DNA of 10,501 bases from Paenibacillaceae bacterium (lineage in GTDB: Bacteria > Bacillota > Bacilli > Paenibacillales > YIM-B00363), in assembly GCA_018969805.1 (NCBI GenBank), contig JAGWXQ010000026.1:1-10501 (forward strand), in the 5' to 3' direction. The notes beneath the pieces are model-generated. The model saw only the letters and a program-made list of their open reading frames with translations, had not been told where the DNA came from and did no database searches. Position numbers and translations under genes: made by a program. Of this stretch, positions 1-7,228 are shown piece after piece. Position 1 is the stretch's first letter; each line of letters starts with the position of its first letter.

Positions 1-914
1 GCCAGCTTGAAGGAGCGTTTGCGTTTTTGTTTTTGACAAACACCCAGCTTATTGCAGCCCAAGATGGTTATGGATTGCGCCCTTTTGTGCTCGGTGCCAT
101 GCAAGAAGGCTACGTACTTGCATCGGAGACGTGTGCGTTTGATGCGATCGGTGCACAGACGGTCCGCGATATCGAGCCCGGAGAGATGCTCGTATTCGAT
201 GCGCAAGGGATGCGTAGTGAACCGTTTTTGGAGCAGTCTCGTCGGCGCGCTTTGTGTGCGATGGAGTATATTTATTTTGCCCGACCCGATAGCGATATGG
301 ATGGTGTAAACATCCACACCGCACGAAAACGCATGGGCAAACGACTGGCGATTGAGGCGTTTGTCGATGCGGATCTTGTGACGGGTGTGCCAGATTCGTC
401 GATCTCTGCGGCGATTGGTTTTGCTGAGCAGACGGGCATTCCGTACGAGCTCGGGCTGATCAAAAACCGCTACGCCGGTCGTACGTTTATCCAGCCGTCC
501 CAGCAATTGCGCGAGCAAGGTGTCAAAATGAAACTGTCTGCGGTGCGCAAAGTCGTCGAAGGAAAGCGCGTCGTGATGATCGATGATTCGATCGTGCGCG
601 GTACGACGTCGCTGCGCATCGTCAAGCTGCTGCGCGAAGCGGGTGCAATACAAGTACACGTGCGCATTACGTCTCCGCCGTTTGCCAATCCGTGTTTTTA
701 TGGCATCAACACGCCGACGCGGGAGGAGCTCATCGCATCGCACATGTCGATCGAAGACATGCGCCGGGTGATCGAAGCGGATTCGCTCGCGTTTTTGTCC
801 AAAGAGGGCATGCTGGCGTCGATCGGACGGCGGAATGCGTCGTACAATATGGGCATGTGTACCGCATGTTTTGATGATGATTATCCATCACCCATACCAA
901 AGGGGGAATCATAA
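1..914 (+). CDS. purF: Amidophosphoribosyltransferase PurF, C-terminal part (5' end outside window)
   Basis: PurF moves the amide nitrogen of glutamine onto PRPP to give phosphoribosylamine, the first committed step of purine synthesis. The frame is open to the left edge, beginning at codon 3-5, and the apparent TTG start at 27 is internal: the upstream codons (QLEGAFAFLFL) continue the glutaminase domain. About 303 residues are visible; the Bacillus enzyme has about 476, so the N-terminal nucleophile cysteine and most of the glutaminase domain are missing. The phosphoribosyltransferase domain shows the PRPP-binding loop VVMIDDSIVRGTTS (about 570-611). Four cysteine codons at 255, 693, 858 and 867 (CAMEYIYFARP, FANPCFYG and CTAC) match the four ligands of the [4Fe-4S] cluster in Bacillus-type PurF, whose oxidation marks the enzyme for degradation. 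The stop TAA overlaps the purM ATG by one base. Confidence 0.97.
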   Translation, partial: QLEGAFAFLFLTNTQLIAAQDGYGLRPFVLGAMQEGYVLASETCAFDAIGAQTVRDIEPGEMLVFDAQGMRSEPFLEQSRRRALCAMEYIYFARPDSDMDGVNIHTARKRMGKRLAIEAFVDADLVTGVPDSSISAAIGFAEQTGIPYELGLIKNRYAGRTFIQPSQQLREQGVKMKLSAVRKVVEGKRVVMIDDSIVRGTTSLRIVKLLREAGAIQVHVRITSPPFANPCFYGINTPTREELIASHMSIEDMRRVIEADSLAFLSKEGMLASIGRRNASYNMGMCTACFDDDYPSPIPKGES

Positions 915-1966
915 TGTCCGAGGCGTACGCGCATGCGGGTGTCCATATCGCCCAAGGAAATGCGGCCGTTGAACGCATGCGCCAACATGTCGCCAAGACG
1001 ATGCGGTCTGAGGTGATTGGGGGCATCGGTGGATTTGGGGGCATGTTTTCGCTCGCATCGGCGTGTCGTGAGCGGACGCATCCCGTCCTCGTTGCCGGTG
1101 CCGACGGCGTGGGGACGAAACTGAAAGTCGCTGTGGCGATGCAGCGACACGATACGATCGGCATCGACTGTGTAGCGATGTGTGCAAACGACGTGCTGGT
1201 ACAAGGTGCGGAGCCATTATTTTTCTTGGATTATATCGCTGTTGGTTCCCTCGATGCACAGCACGTGGAGTCGATCGTCGCGGGCGTCGCAAACGGGTGT
1301 GTGCAAGCAGGGTGTGCGCTGCTTGGTGGAGAAACAGCCGAAATGCCCGGAATGTACGCAGACGGGGAATACGACATCGCCGGGTTTTGTGTCGGTATCG
1401 TCGATCAAGCACACATCGTCGATGGAAGCCGTGTCCGTCCGGGGGACGTCTTGATCGGCGTTTTTTCTGCGGGATTGCACAGCAACGGGTACGCGCTCGT
1501 CCGTCATCGTTTGGCGCAAGCAGGCGTGTCGTATACGGACGTGTGTACCGAAAATGCAACGTGGGGCGATGTGTTATTGACCCCGACACGCATATACGTC
1601 CGCCCGATCCTCGACGTATTGCATGCTGTGCGCGATGACGTCCATGGCATGGCGCACATTACCGGGGGTGGATTGCTTGAAAACGTACCGCGCATGCTCC
1701 CGCACAACACAGTGGCGCGCATAGATGTGTCTAGCTGGAGCGTTCCACCCGTCTTTGCACAACTGCAAGCGCTCGATGCACCGCCGTTGACCGACGACGA
1801 TATGTATCGGACGTGGAATATGGGCATCGGATTTGTCCTCGCCGTCGATGCGCAGCGCGCTTCGGACGTATGCGCAATCCTTGCACAAAGCGGAGAACGC
1901 GCGTCGGTCATCGGGGTCGTAGAGGAAGGCAGTGGCGGTGTCCTGTTGGAAGGACTGCAGCGATGA
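914..1966 (+). CDS. purM: Phosphoribosylformylglycinamidine cyclo-ligase (AIR synthetase)
   Basis: PurM closes the imidazole ring, turning FGAM and ATP into AIR, in the cytoplasm. The protein is 350 residues, close to the 346 of Bacillus. It belongs to the PurM/PurL/ThiL/HypE/SelD ATP-binding superfamily. Family stretches run in order: GGIGGFGGMFSL near residue 37, VAGADGVGTKLKVA near 60, CANDVLVQGAEPLFFLDY near 92, GCALLGGETAEMPGMY near 135, HSNGYALVR in the middle and HITGGGLLENVPRMLP starting the C-terminal domain. The ATG at 914 is preceded by AGGGGG at 901-906 with a 7-nt spacer and overlaps the purF stop codon (TAATG), a coupling arrangement. The stop TGA overlaps the purN start (ATGA). 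No key residue appears missing. Confidence 0.97.
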   Translation: MSEAYAHAGVHIAQGNAAVERMRQHVAKTMRSEVIGGIGGFGGMFSLASACRERTHPVLVAGADGVGTKLKVAVAMQRHDTIGIDCVAMCANDVLVQGAEPLFFLDYIAVGSLDAQHVESIVAGVANGCVQAGCALLGGETAEMPGMYADGEYDIAGFCVGIVDQAHIVDGSRVRPGDVLIGVFSAGLHSNGYALVRHRLAQAGVSYTDVCTENATWGDVLLTPTRIYVRPILDVLHAVRDDVHGMAHITGGGLLENVPRMLPHNTVARIDVSSWSVPPVFAQLQALDAPPLTDDDMYRTWNMGIGFVLAVDAQRASDVCAILAQSGERASVIGVVEEGSGGVLLEGLQR

Positions 1967-2568
1967 CGGCACGCATTGCCGTGTTTGCGAGCGGGAGTGG
2001 ATCTAATTTTGAAGCACTCGTGCGGAGTGCACGTGCATATGAAGTCGTAGTACTCGTCTGTGATCGCCCGGGTGCGGGTGTGCTTACTCGTGCGCAGCAG
2101 CTCAATGTCCCCTCGATCGTATACGACGTGTCTGCGTTTTCCTCGCGCATGGAGTACGAGCGCGCCGTATGCGCACAGCTTCAAGCGCTGCGCATTGAGT
2201 ACATTTGCCTTGCAGGATACATGCGGCTCATTACAGAACAACTTCGTCATGCATATCCCGATCGCATCGCAAACGTGCATCCGTCACTGTTGCCCGCGTT
2301 TCCAGGGAAATGTGCGATTGAAGATGCATTTGCATACGGTGTAAAATATACGGGTGTGACGATTCATCTCGTCGATGAAGGCATCGATACGGGACCGATC
2401 CTTGCCCAGGAAACGGTACCGATTTTCAAACAGGATACTATAGAAACGATTGCAAAACGCATACATGCCATCGAACATGCACTGTATGCACAGACGGTAA
2501 CGGCGTGGGTGCGCGGACAATTTGTCCGGCATGGTCGGACGATGCATCAAGATGAAGAGGAGCAATGA
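1963..2568 (+). CDS. purN: Phosphoribosylglycinamide formyltransferase (GAR transformylase)
   Basis: PurN transfers a formyl group from 10-formyltetrahydrofolate to GAR, giving FGAR. The frame is open further upstream, but the start is the ATG at 1963: it overlaps the purM stop as ATGA, has GGAAGGA at 1948-1954 as ribosome binding site, and begins MTARIAVFASGSGSN, exactly where the family begins. That gives 201 residues (Bacillus about 195, E. coli 212). Visible motifs are the phosphate-binding GSGSN at residues 11-15, LAGYMRLI near 83, NVHPSLLPAFPG from 104, and DEGIDTGP at 138-145. The three catalytic residues known from E. coli PurN (Asn106, His108, Asp144) correspond here to Asn104, His106 and Asp142, all present. 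Confidence 0.96.
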   Translation: MTARIAVFASGSGSNFEALVRSARAYEVVVLVCDRPGAGVLTRAQQLNVPSIVYDVSAFSSRMEYERAVCAQLQALRIEYICLAGYMRLITEQLRHAYPDRIANVHPSLLPAFPGKCAIEDAFAYGVKYTGVTIHLVDEGIDTGPILAQETVPIFKQDTIETIAKRIHAIEHALYAQTVTAWVRGQFVRHGRTMHQDEEEQ

Positions 2569-2572
2569 GGAC

Positions 2573-4111
2573 ATGACCAAGCGACGGGCCTTGATCAGCG
2601 TATATGACAAAACAGGAGTTGTTCCGTTTGCCCAAGCGCTCGTCGCTTTGGGATATGAGATCGTTTCAACCGGGGGGACGTATGCACTGCTCACCGCGTC
2701 GGGCGTGCCCGTGCTGGCCGTATCCGACGTGACGCAGTTTCCCGAAATGATGGATGGACGACTAAAGACGCTTCATCCGATGATTCACGGGGCATTGCTT
2801 GCTGTGCGCGATGACGCAGCGCATGTGGCGGCGATGGACGCACACGGCATTGTGCCGATCGACGTGGTCGTTGTCAATTTGTATCCGTTTGTCGAAACGG
2901 TGCAAAAGCAATCGACGACGATCGATGAGGCGATCGAACAAATTGATATCGGGGGACCGACGATGCTGCGTGCGGCCGCGAAAAACCATCGCGACGTGAC
3001 CGTGCTTGTCGATCCAGACGATTATGGTGCAGTCGTGGATGCTTTGCGCAATCAAGGTACCCCGTCGCGCACGATGCGCGAGCAGCTCGCCGCCAAAGTA
3101 TTTCGGTATACGGCAGCGTACGATGCGCATATCGCCGATTATTTGGGGCGGCAGTGGGGTGTCGATATTCCAGAACGGCTGACGATGACGTGGGAGCGAA
3201 CGCACGTTTTGCGTTATGGTGAAAACCCGCATCAGCGTGCGGCTGCGTACGTGTCTCCCATGCACCGTACAGGCTCGATCGTCGATGCGGAACAGCTGCA
3301 AGGGAAACCACTTAGTTACAACAACATCCAAGATGCCCATGCCGCATGGAGCATCGTGCGCGCTTTGTCGGGACACGCTGCGGTCGTGGCGGTCAAGCAC
3401 AAAAATCCGTGCGGTGTCGGCATAGGCGACGACATCGCGACCGCGTACGCACGTGCTGTGCAAGCGGATCCTGTGTCGATCTTTGGGGGGATTATCGCGT
3501 GTAATGGCATTGTCGATGCCCATACCGCGACAGCGATGTGCGCACAGTTTTTGGAAGTGATCATTGCATTGGACTTCGATGACGATGCCCGTGCAGTGCT
3601 CGCACACAAAAAAAATGTCCGGCTGTTGCGCATGACCTGCGATGCACCATCGGACTTATGGCAACTGCGGCACGTTGCCGGAGGCGTACTCGTACAGTCG
3701 GTTGACAACGGGGACGATGATCCAGAGTCGTGGACAGTGCCGACAGATTGTCAGCCCGATGCGCAGACGATGAACACCCTCACGTTTGCTTGGAACGTAT
3801 GCAAGTTTGTCACATCCAATGCGATCGTCGTAGCCGATGCGACGCATACGCTCGGCATCGGCGCGGGACAAATGAACCGCGTAGGTGCTGCACGCATCGC
3901 CCTCGAACAAGCAGGGGCGCGTGCACAAGGGGCAGTGCTCGCTTCAGATGGGTTTTTGCCGATGGACGATACCGTACGTCTTGCAGCCGAATACGGCATC
4001 GGTGCGATCATTCAGCCCGGAGGATCGGTGCGGGATGCGGACTCGATTGCGGCAGCAAATGCATTGGGCATCGCGATGGTGCTCACGCACCGCCGGCATT
4101 TTACACATTAA
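2573..4111 (+). CDS. purH: Bifunctional AICAR transformylase / IMP cyclohydrolase
   Basis: PurH performs the last two steps to IMP: formylation of AICAR with 10-formyltetrahydrofolate, then ring closure. The frame is open from 2522, but ATG 2573 is preferred because GAGG/GAAGAGGAG lies just upstream (2552-2570), the product begins MTKRRALISVYDKTG like its relatives, and the length becomes 512 residues, the usual size. The N-terminal MGS-like cyclohydrolase domain (about residues 1-150) shows STGGTYALL, DGRLKTLHPMIHG, VVVNLYPF and IDIGGPTMLRAAAKNH. The C-terminal transformylase domain shows LRYGENPHQRAA, GKPLSYNNIQDAHA, the catalytic Lys275-His276 pair in VAVKHKNPCGVG, SDGFLPMDD and a terminal RRHF. 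It sits 4 nt after purN and 11 nt before purD. Confidence 0.97.
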   Translation: MTKRRALISVYDKTGVVPFAQALVALGYEIVSTGGTYALLTASGVPVLAVSDVTQFPEMMDGRLKTLHPMIHGALLAVRDDAAHVAAMDAHGIVPIDVVVVNLYPFVETVQKQSTTIDEAIEQIDIGGPTMLRAAAKNHRDVTVLVDPDDYGAVVDALRNQGTPSRTMREQLAAKVFRYTAAYDAHIADYLGRQWGVDIPERLTMTWERTHVLRYGENPHQRAAAYVSPMHRTGSIVDAEQLQGKPLSYNNIQDAHAAWSIVRALSGHAAVVAVKHKNPCGVGIGDDIATAYARAVQADPVSIFGGIIACNGIVDAHTATAMCAQFLEVIIALDFDDDARAVLAHKKNVRLLRMTCDAPSDLWQLRHVAGGVLVQSVDNGDDDPESWTVPTDCQPDAQTMNTLTFAWNVCKFVTSNAIVVADATHTLGIGAGQMNRVGAARIALEQAGARAQGAVLASDGFLPMDDTVRLAAEYGIGAIIQPGGSVRDADSIAAANALGIAMVLTHRRHFTH

Positions 4112-4122
4112 GGAGATGGATT

Positions 4123-5391
4123 ATGAACGTTCTCGTCATCGGGCGTGGGGCACGTGAACACGCGCTGTGCTGGAAACTGTGTCAGAGCATGCGGGTGACA
4201 CACGTGTATTGCGCCCCGGGAAATGCCGGCATCCAAGATGCAGCGACGTGCATTCCCATCGATGAAAATGATGCGGAGGCGATCGTTGCGTTTGCGCAGG
4301 CACAGCGCATCGGGCTCGTCGTGATCGGACCGGAGCAACCACTCGTGTCCGGGCTTGCCGATCGACTCGAACAAGCGGGAATTTGTGTGTTTGGTCCGAC
4401 GGCAGTTGCAGCCCAAATCGAAGGCAGCAAACGCTACGCCAAACAACTCATGCAGCAAGCCGGTGTCCAAACCGCACCGTTTGCCGTGTTTACGAACTAC
4501 GATGAGGCGATCACCTACGTGCAAGACCAGTCGTTTCCTATCGTGATCAAAGCAGACGGACTTGCATCAGGGAAAGGGGTCGCCATCGTCCAAACGGTGT
4601 CCGAAGCACAAGCCGTGCTCGATCAAATGATGCAACACAAACGGTTTGGTGCCTCCGGCGCATGCGTCGTGATCGAACAATGCATTCAGGGCGAAGAAAT
4701 GAGTTTGCTTTGTTTTGTCGATGGTACGACCGTAGTACCCATGCCACTCGTGCAAGACCACAAGCGGCTGTGCGACGATGACAAAGGACCAAACACCGGC
4801 GGAATGGGTGCGTACGGGCCCGTAACGCACCGGGGTGAGGCATTTTTGGAGCGGGCGTGTCGGGAAGTCATCCATCCCATCGTACAGTCGATGGAAAAAG
4901 CGGGTATTCACTATCGCGGTGTTTTGTTTGCAGGATTAATGGTCACCGAGCAAGACGACATCTTTGTTTTGGAGTACAATTGCCGGTTTGGGGATCCGGA
5001 AACCCAAGTCGTGCTGATGTCTCTGGAATCGGATCTATGTGATGTGTTGCTCGCTACTGCGTCTGGACAACTCGCTTCCAGCCCGGTGCCACAGTGGTCT
5101 ACCGGGCATGCGGTCACAGTCGTTCTCGCAGCGGAAGGATATCCAGACAACGTCCAAAAAGGTGCACACATTTATGGTGTTTCCGATGTCGAGCACAGCA
5201 TCGTATTCCACGCAGGGACAAAGCGATTGGACGATGGGGCACTCGTCGTATGTGGTGGAAGGGTGCTTTCCGTGACCGCACGAGCGCACGCACTCGAACA
5301 CGCGCGGCAGCGCGTATACGCCGATATAGAGCGCATTGCGTACACGGGGAAGCACATGCGTACGGACATCGGGATGCGTGCACTGATCTAA
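4123..5391 (+). CDS. purD: Phosphoribosylamine-glycine ligase (GAR synthetase)
   Basis: PurD couples phosphoribosylamine to glycine with ATP, giving GAR, and so uses the product of PurF. The open frame extends far upstream inside purH; the ATG at 4123 is chosen because AAGGAGA at 4110-4116 sits 6 nt before it and the product begins MNVLVIGRGAREHA, the family N terminus. Length is 422 residues, the usual size. The ATP-grasp fold shows IEGSKRYAKQLM, IKADGLASGKGVAIV (Lys143 in the ATP site), the GEEMSLLCFVDG strand, DHKRLCDDDKGPNTGGMG, and the metal/nucleotide loop VLEYNCRFGDPETQ. The C-terminal domain contains STGHAVTVVLAAEGYP. One oddity is Ala10 in GRGAREHA, where most relatives have a second glycine (GxGGREH). 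This is the last purine gene; no terminator follows. Confidence 0.97.
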   Translation: MNVLVIGRGAREHALCWKLCQSMRVTHVYCAPGNAGIQDAATCIPIDENDAEAIVAFAQAQRIGLVVIGPEQPLVSGLADRLEQAGICVFGPTAVAAQIEGSKRYAKQLMQQAGVQTAPFAVFTNYDEAITYVQDQSFPIVIKADGLASGKGVAIVQTVSEAQAVLDQMMQHKRFGASGACVVIEQCIQGEEMSLLCFVDGTTVVPMPLVQDHKRLCDDDKGPNTGGMGAYGPVTHRGEAFLERACREVIHPIVQSMEKAGIHYRGVLFAGLMVTEQDDIFVLEYNCRFGDPETQVVLMSLESDLCDVLLATASGQLASSPVPQWSTGHAVTVVLAAEGYPDNVQKGAHIYGVSDVEHSIVFHAGTKRLDDGALVVCGGRVLSVTARAHALEHARQRVYADIERIAYTGKHMRTDIGMRALI

Positions 5392-5424
5392 ATCCCATTT
5401 GTTGGAGAAAAGGGAGGAAACCGC

Positions 5425-6558
5425 GTGCGCAAATGGACGATTGCGTGGATGCTTCTTTTGTGCTCGATGCTCCTCGTCGCTTCGACACCGCTTGCGACCG
5501 ATAAGCCAAGTGGTTGGTTAAGCGACGTCCAACACTACGTCGATGACATGATGCACCGCCTTTTTGATGACCGCGCAGCGACATTGCCCATCGTGTCGAA
5601 CAATGACGTGCATACGGACGCTGTGGCCGCGCACCCGTTTACGGCGGTCGTCTCTGGGACGGAACCGTTGACCGGTGTGCCGACCATGTTTCCGACAGGG
5701 AATGTGCGTCCGATCGTTGTTATGATTGAAAACTCGTTCCGTGCACGGCCACAATCGGGGCTGATCGATGCAGACATTGTGTACGAAGCACTGGCAGAAG
5801 GAAACATTACCCGCTTTGTGGCGGTTTTTCATAGCACAGCGCCAAGCGTAATTGGACCTGTGCGCAGCATTCGTCCGTATTTTGTCCAACTCGCCCACGG
5901 ACTCGATGCGTTGCTCGTACACGCAGGATGGAGTCAAGACGCAATGATCGCCATCGAGCGCCTCGGTGTCGATCACCTCGATCAAGTGTACGGCGACCAC
6001 AAATACTACTGGCGCGATCGTTCACGCCGTGCACCGCACAACTTGTATACGGGCATCGATCGCATACGGGAGGCGTTTTCCGATCGCGCACTTCGTACGG
6101 CATGGGACGCACGTGTCCTTGATTTTGCGCTCGACCAAGTGCTGTATCCAGAAGGCATACCGACGCGTGCAGTCGTGATCCCGTATTTGGGAGGATACCG
6201 CGCCGGATACACATACGACGAGACGCTTGGCGTGTACGTGCGCACGATGAACGGTGCCGTGCACATTGACAAGACGAGCGATCGTGCGCTCACCGCAAAC
6301 AACGTGCTGATCGTCGAAGCGCGTCACCGCATCCTCGACAAAGTCGGTCGGCGCGATGTCGATATCCAATCCGGTGGCCGCGCAGTACTTATGCAATCGG
6401 GGCGGCGACAAGACGTTTGGTGGAAATGGACGGGTGGGATCATCCGCCCGTACGTTGCCTTAGAAGCACCCGATGCGATCCCGCTTATCCCAGGTACGAC
6501 GTGGATCCAAATCGTAGAGCAGCTTGATCGGGTGACGTTTCCCGAAGGAGCACCGTAG
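5425..6558 (+). CDS. yerB: DUF3048 family exported protein, YerB-like
   Basis: The biochemical role of the YerB family is not established; Bacillus YerB is described as a putative lipoprotein. The start is GTG 5425, with AGGGAGG at 5411-5417 and a 7-nt spacer. Residues 2-3 are basic, residues 4-20 are hydrophobic, and a possible signal peptidase I site lies around VAS/TPLAT (18-25). The only early cysteine, Cys13, sits inside the hydrophobic run as LLLC and does not fit a lipobox, so a classical lipoprotein is unlikely here. The DUF3048 N-terminal domain spans about residues 82-225, with RPIVVMIEN, ARPQSGLIDADIVYE, IGPVRSIRPYFVQLA, VHAGWS and RAPHNLYT. The C-terminal domain (about 255-370) includes NNVLIVEA, a GR-rich segment and PGTTWIQIV. 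It lies 33 nt after purD in the same direction, as in the B. subtilis pur-yer region, and may be read from the same transcript. Confidence 0.9.
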   Translation: MRKWTIAWMLLLCSMLLVASTPLATDKPSGWLSDVQHYVDDMMHRLFDDRAATLPIVSNNDVHTDAVAAHPFTAVVSGTEPLTGVPTMFPTGNVRPIVVMIENSFRARPQSGLIDADIVYEALAEGNITRFVAVFHSTAPSVIGPVRSIRPYFVQLAHGLDALLVHAGWSQDAMIAIERLGVDHLDQVYGDHKYYWRDRSRRAPHNLYTGIDRIREAFSDRALRTAWDARVLDFALDQVLYPEGIPTRAVVIPYLGGYRAGYTYDETLGVYVRTMNGAVHIDKTSDRALTANNVLIVEARHRILDKVGRRDVDIQSGGRAVLMQSGRRQDVWWKWTGGIIRPYVALEAPDAIPLIPGTTWIQIVEQLDRVTFPEGAP

Positions 6559-6573
6559 CCCATAGGAGGAGCA

Positions 6574-6942
6574 TCACGAACGCACCGCACGTCTCCGTCG
6601 TCTCCGCCGTCTCCGCACAAGCGAGGGTGCGGGACGACGTGTACGTCTTTTGCGACGAACGCGCATCAGCAATTGCAGCCACGGTCTCATTTGCTGCAAC
6701 GTCTGCATGAACTTTTGCATTTTTGAGAAAAATCCAACAATGCCTTCGATTCCTCCCATCCGCGCTACAAAATCGCGCATAGGACCGATGTTGGACAGCA
6801 AGCTGCTCAACGTGCCGGAGGGCAAAGGGGGCGATGAACCAGGCGCATTGGGGATGGGCGCCGATGGCACGCGCATCGCCGCACCCGGAAGTGCCTGCAC
6901 CCAGTCGACCGGAATCGTATGCTCGGAATGGATACGGGTCAT
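6574..6942 (-). CDS. Small basic protein with arginine-rich tail, function unknown
   Basis: The gene runs from ATG (complement of 6940-6942) to TGA (complement of 6574-6576), 122 residues. On the minus strand AGGAGG (plus positions 6953-6958) lies 10 nt before the ATG, which argues that it is real. The N-terminal third is rich in proline, alanine and serine. The middle (about residues 44-95) is predicted helical and contains NIGPMRDFVARMGGIEG followed by FFSKMQKFMQTLQQM and a hydrophobic WLQLLM. The last 27 residues are strongly basic, with a run of nine arginines near the end. The layout recalls short proteins of spore-forming Bacilli with a GGIEGI core and a poly-Arg tail, but I cannot assign a family with certainty. 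The tail suggests binding to nucleic acid or another polyanion; that is inference. It converges on yerB with a 15-nt gap and diverges from yerC. Confidence 0.8.
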   Translation of the reverse strand: MTRIHSEHTIPVDWVQALPGAAMRVPSAPIPNAPGSSPPLPSGTLSSLLSNIGPMRDFVARMGGIEGIVGFFSKMQKFMQTLQQMRPWLQLLMRVRRKRRTRRPAPSLVRRRRRRRRRAVRS

Positions 6943-7022
6943 GGTGGCTCAGCCTCCTGCGCGATAATACGCAGTACGGTATGCGGAGTGCGCGTTCCGT
7001 GCATAGACGAATGTCGGGTGCG

Positions 7023-7082
7023 GATGTGCAAGCGGGCGACGTGCAAGCGGGCGACGTGCAAGCGGGCGACGTGCAAGCGGGA
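7023..7082. repeat. Four tandem copies of a 15-bp repeat
   Basis: Four head-to-tail copies of GACGTGCAAGCGGGC occupy 7023-7037, 7038-7052, 7053-7067 and 7068-7082. Copy 1 starts GAT instead of GAC and copy 4 ends GGGA instead of GGGC; the two inner copies are identical. They lie between the divergent small minus-strand gene and yerC, ending 18 bp before the yerC -35 box. The period is a multiple of three and would read DVQAG in one plus-strand frame, but no ribosome binding site supports translation. There are no spacers, so this is not a CRISPR array. Confidence 0.97.
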
Positions 7083-7100
7083 TGGTGTTGGTCATTTCTG

Positions 7101-7129
7101 TAGAAATAGAGAAAAAATTATGCTACAAT
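7101..7129 (+). promoter_or_regulatory. Candidate SigA-type promoter for yerC
   Basis: The -10 box TACAAT (7124-7129) matches TATAAT in five of six positions and has a TG extension at 7121-7122. The -35 box TAGAAA (7101-7106) matches TTGACA in four of six positions, and the spacer is 17 bp. The sequence between the boxes is AT-rich. Transcription would start near 7136, giving a leader of about 93 nt before the GTG start of yerC. Assignment rests on consensus only. Confidence 0.65.
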
Positions 7130-7153
7130 AATCGGAGTACCCTTTTATAGGCG

Positions 7154-7176
7154 CGAAACGAATGCGTTTCGTTTTT
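7154..7176 (+). terminator. Hairpin with T run in the yerC leader (terminator-like)
   Basis: CGAAACG (7154-7160) pairs perfectly with CGTTTCG (7165-7171) across the tetraloop AATG, and a further G-U pair is possible at the base. Five T follow at 7172-7176. This is the layout of an intrinsic terminator, though the stem is short. It lies about 18 nt after the predicted yerC start site, so it could attenuate yerC, end a short RNA, or stop transcription arriving from upstream. Confidence 0.5.
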
Positions 7177-7228
7177 AGGGCAGTGTTCGGTCGAAACGAT
7201 GTGTCGGTGTAACGCAGGGAGGGTTTGT

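Noticed and set aside
909..1589. Long minus-strand reading frames opposite purF, purM, purH and rlmCD
   Set aside because: They are shadows of strongly conserved plus-strand genes, have arginine- or histidine-rich compositions typical of antisense frames, and lack ribosome binding sites that I could identify.
3730..4122. N-terminal extension of PurD starting inside purH
   Set aside because: The extension lies wholly within purH in another frame and has no family similarity; ATG 4123 with AAGGAGA before it gives the normal 422-residue enzyme.
6564..6569. AGGAGG after yerB as the ribosome binding site of a further plus-strand gene
   Set aside because: No ATG, GTG or TTG follows at a usable distance, and the region is occupied by the arginine-tailed gene on the other strand.
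7023..7082. CRISPR array
   Set aside because: The copies are directly adjacent with no spacers, and no cas gene is present.
7011..7103. Plus-strand reading frame with four DVQAG pentapeptides
   Set aside because: It is produced by the 15-bp tandem repeat having a period divisible by three. No ribosome binding site precedes the ATG at 7011, the longer version overlaps the well-supported minus-strand gene, and the peptide resembles nothing I know.
7199..7228. ATG 7199 as the yerC start
   Set aside because: No ribosome binding site precedes it, it would place AGGGAGG inside the gene, and the extra ten residues are not family-like.
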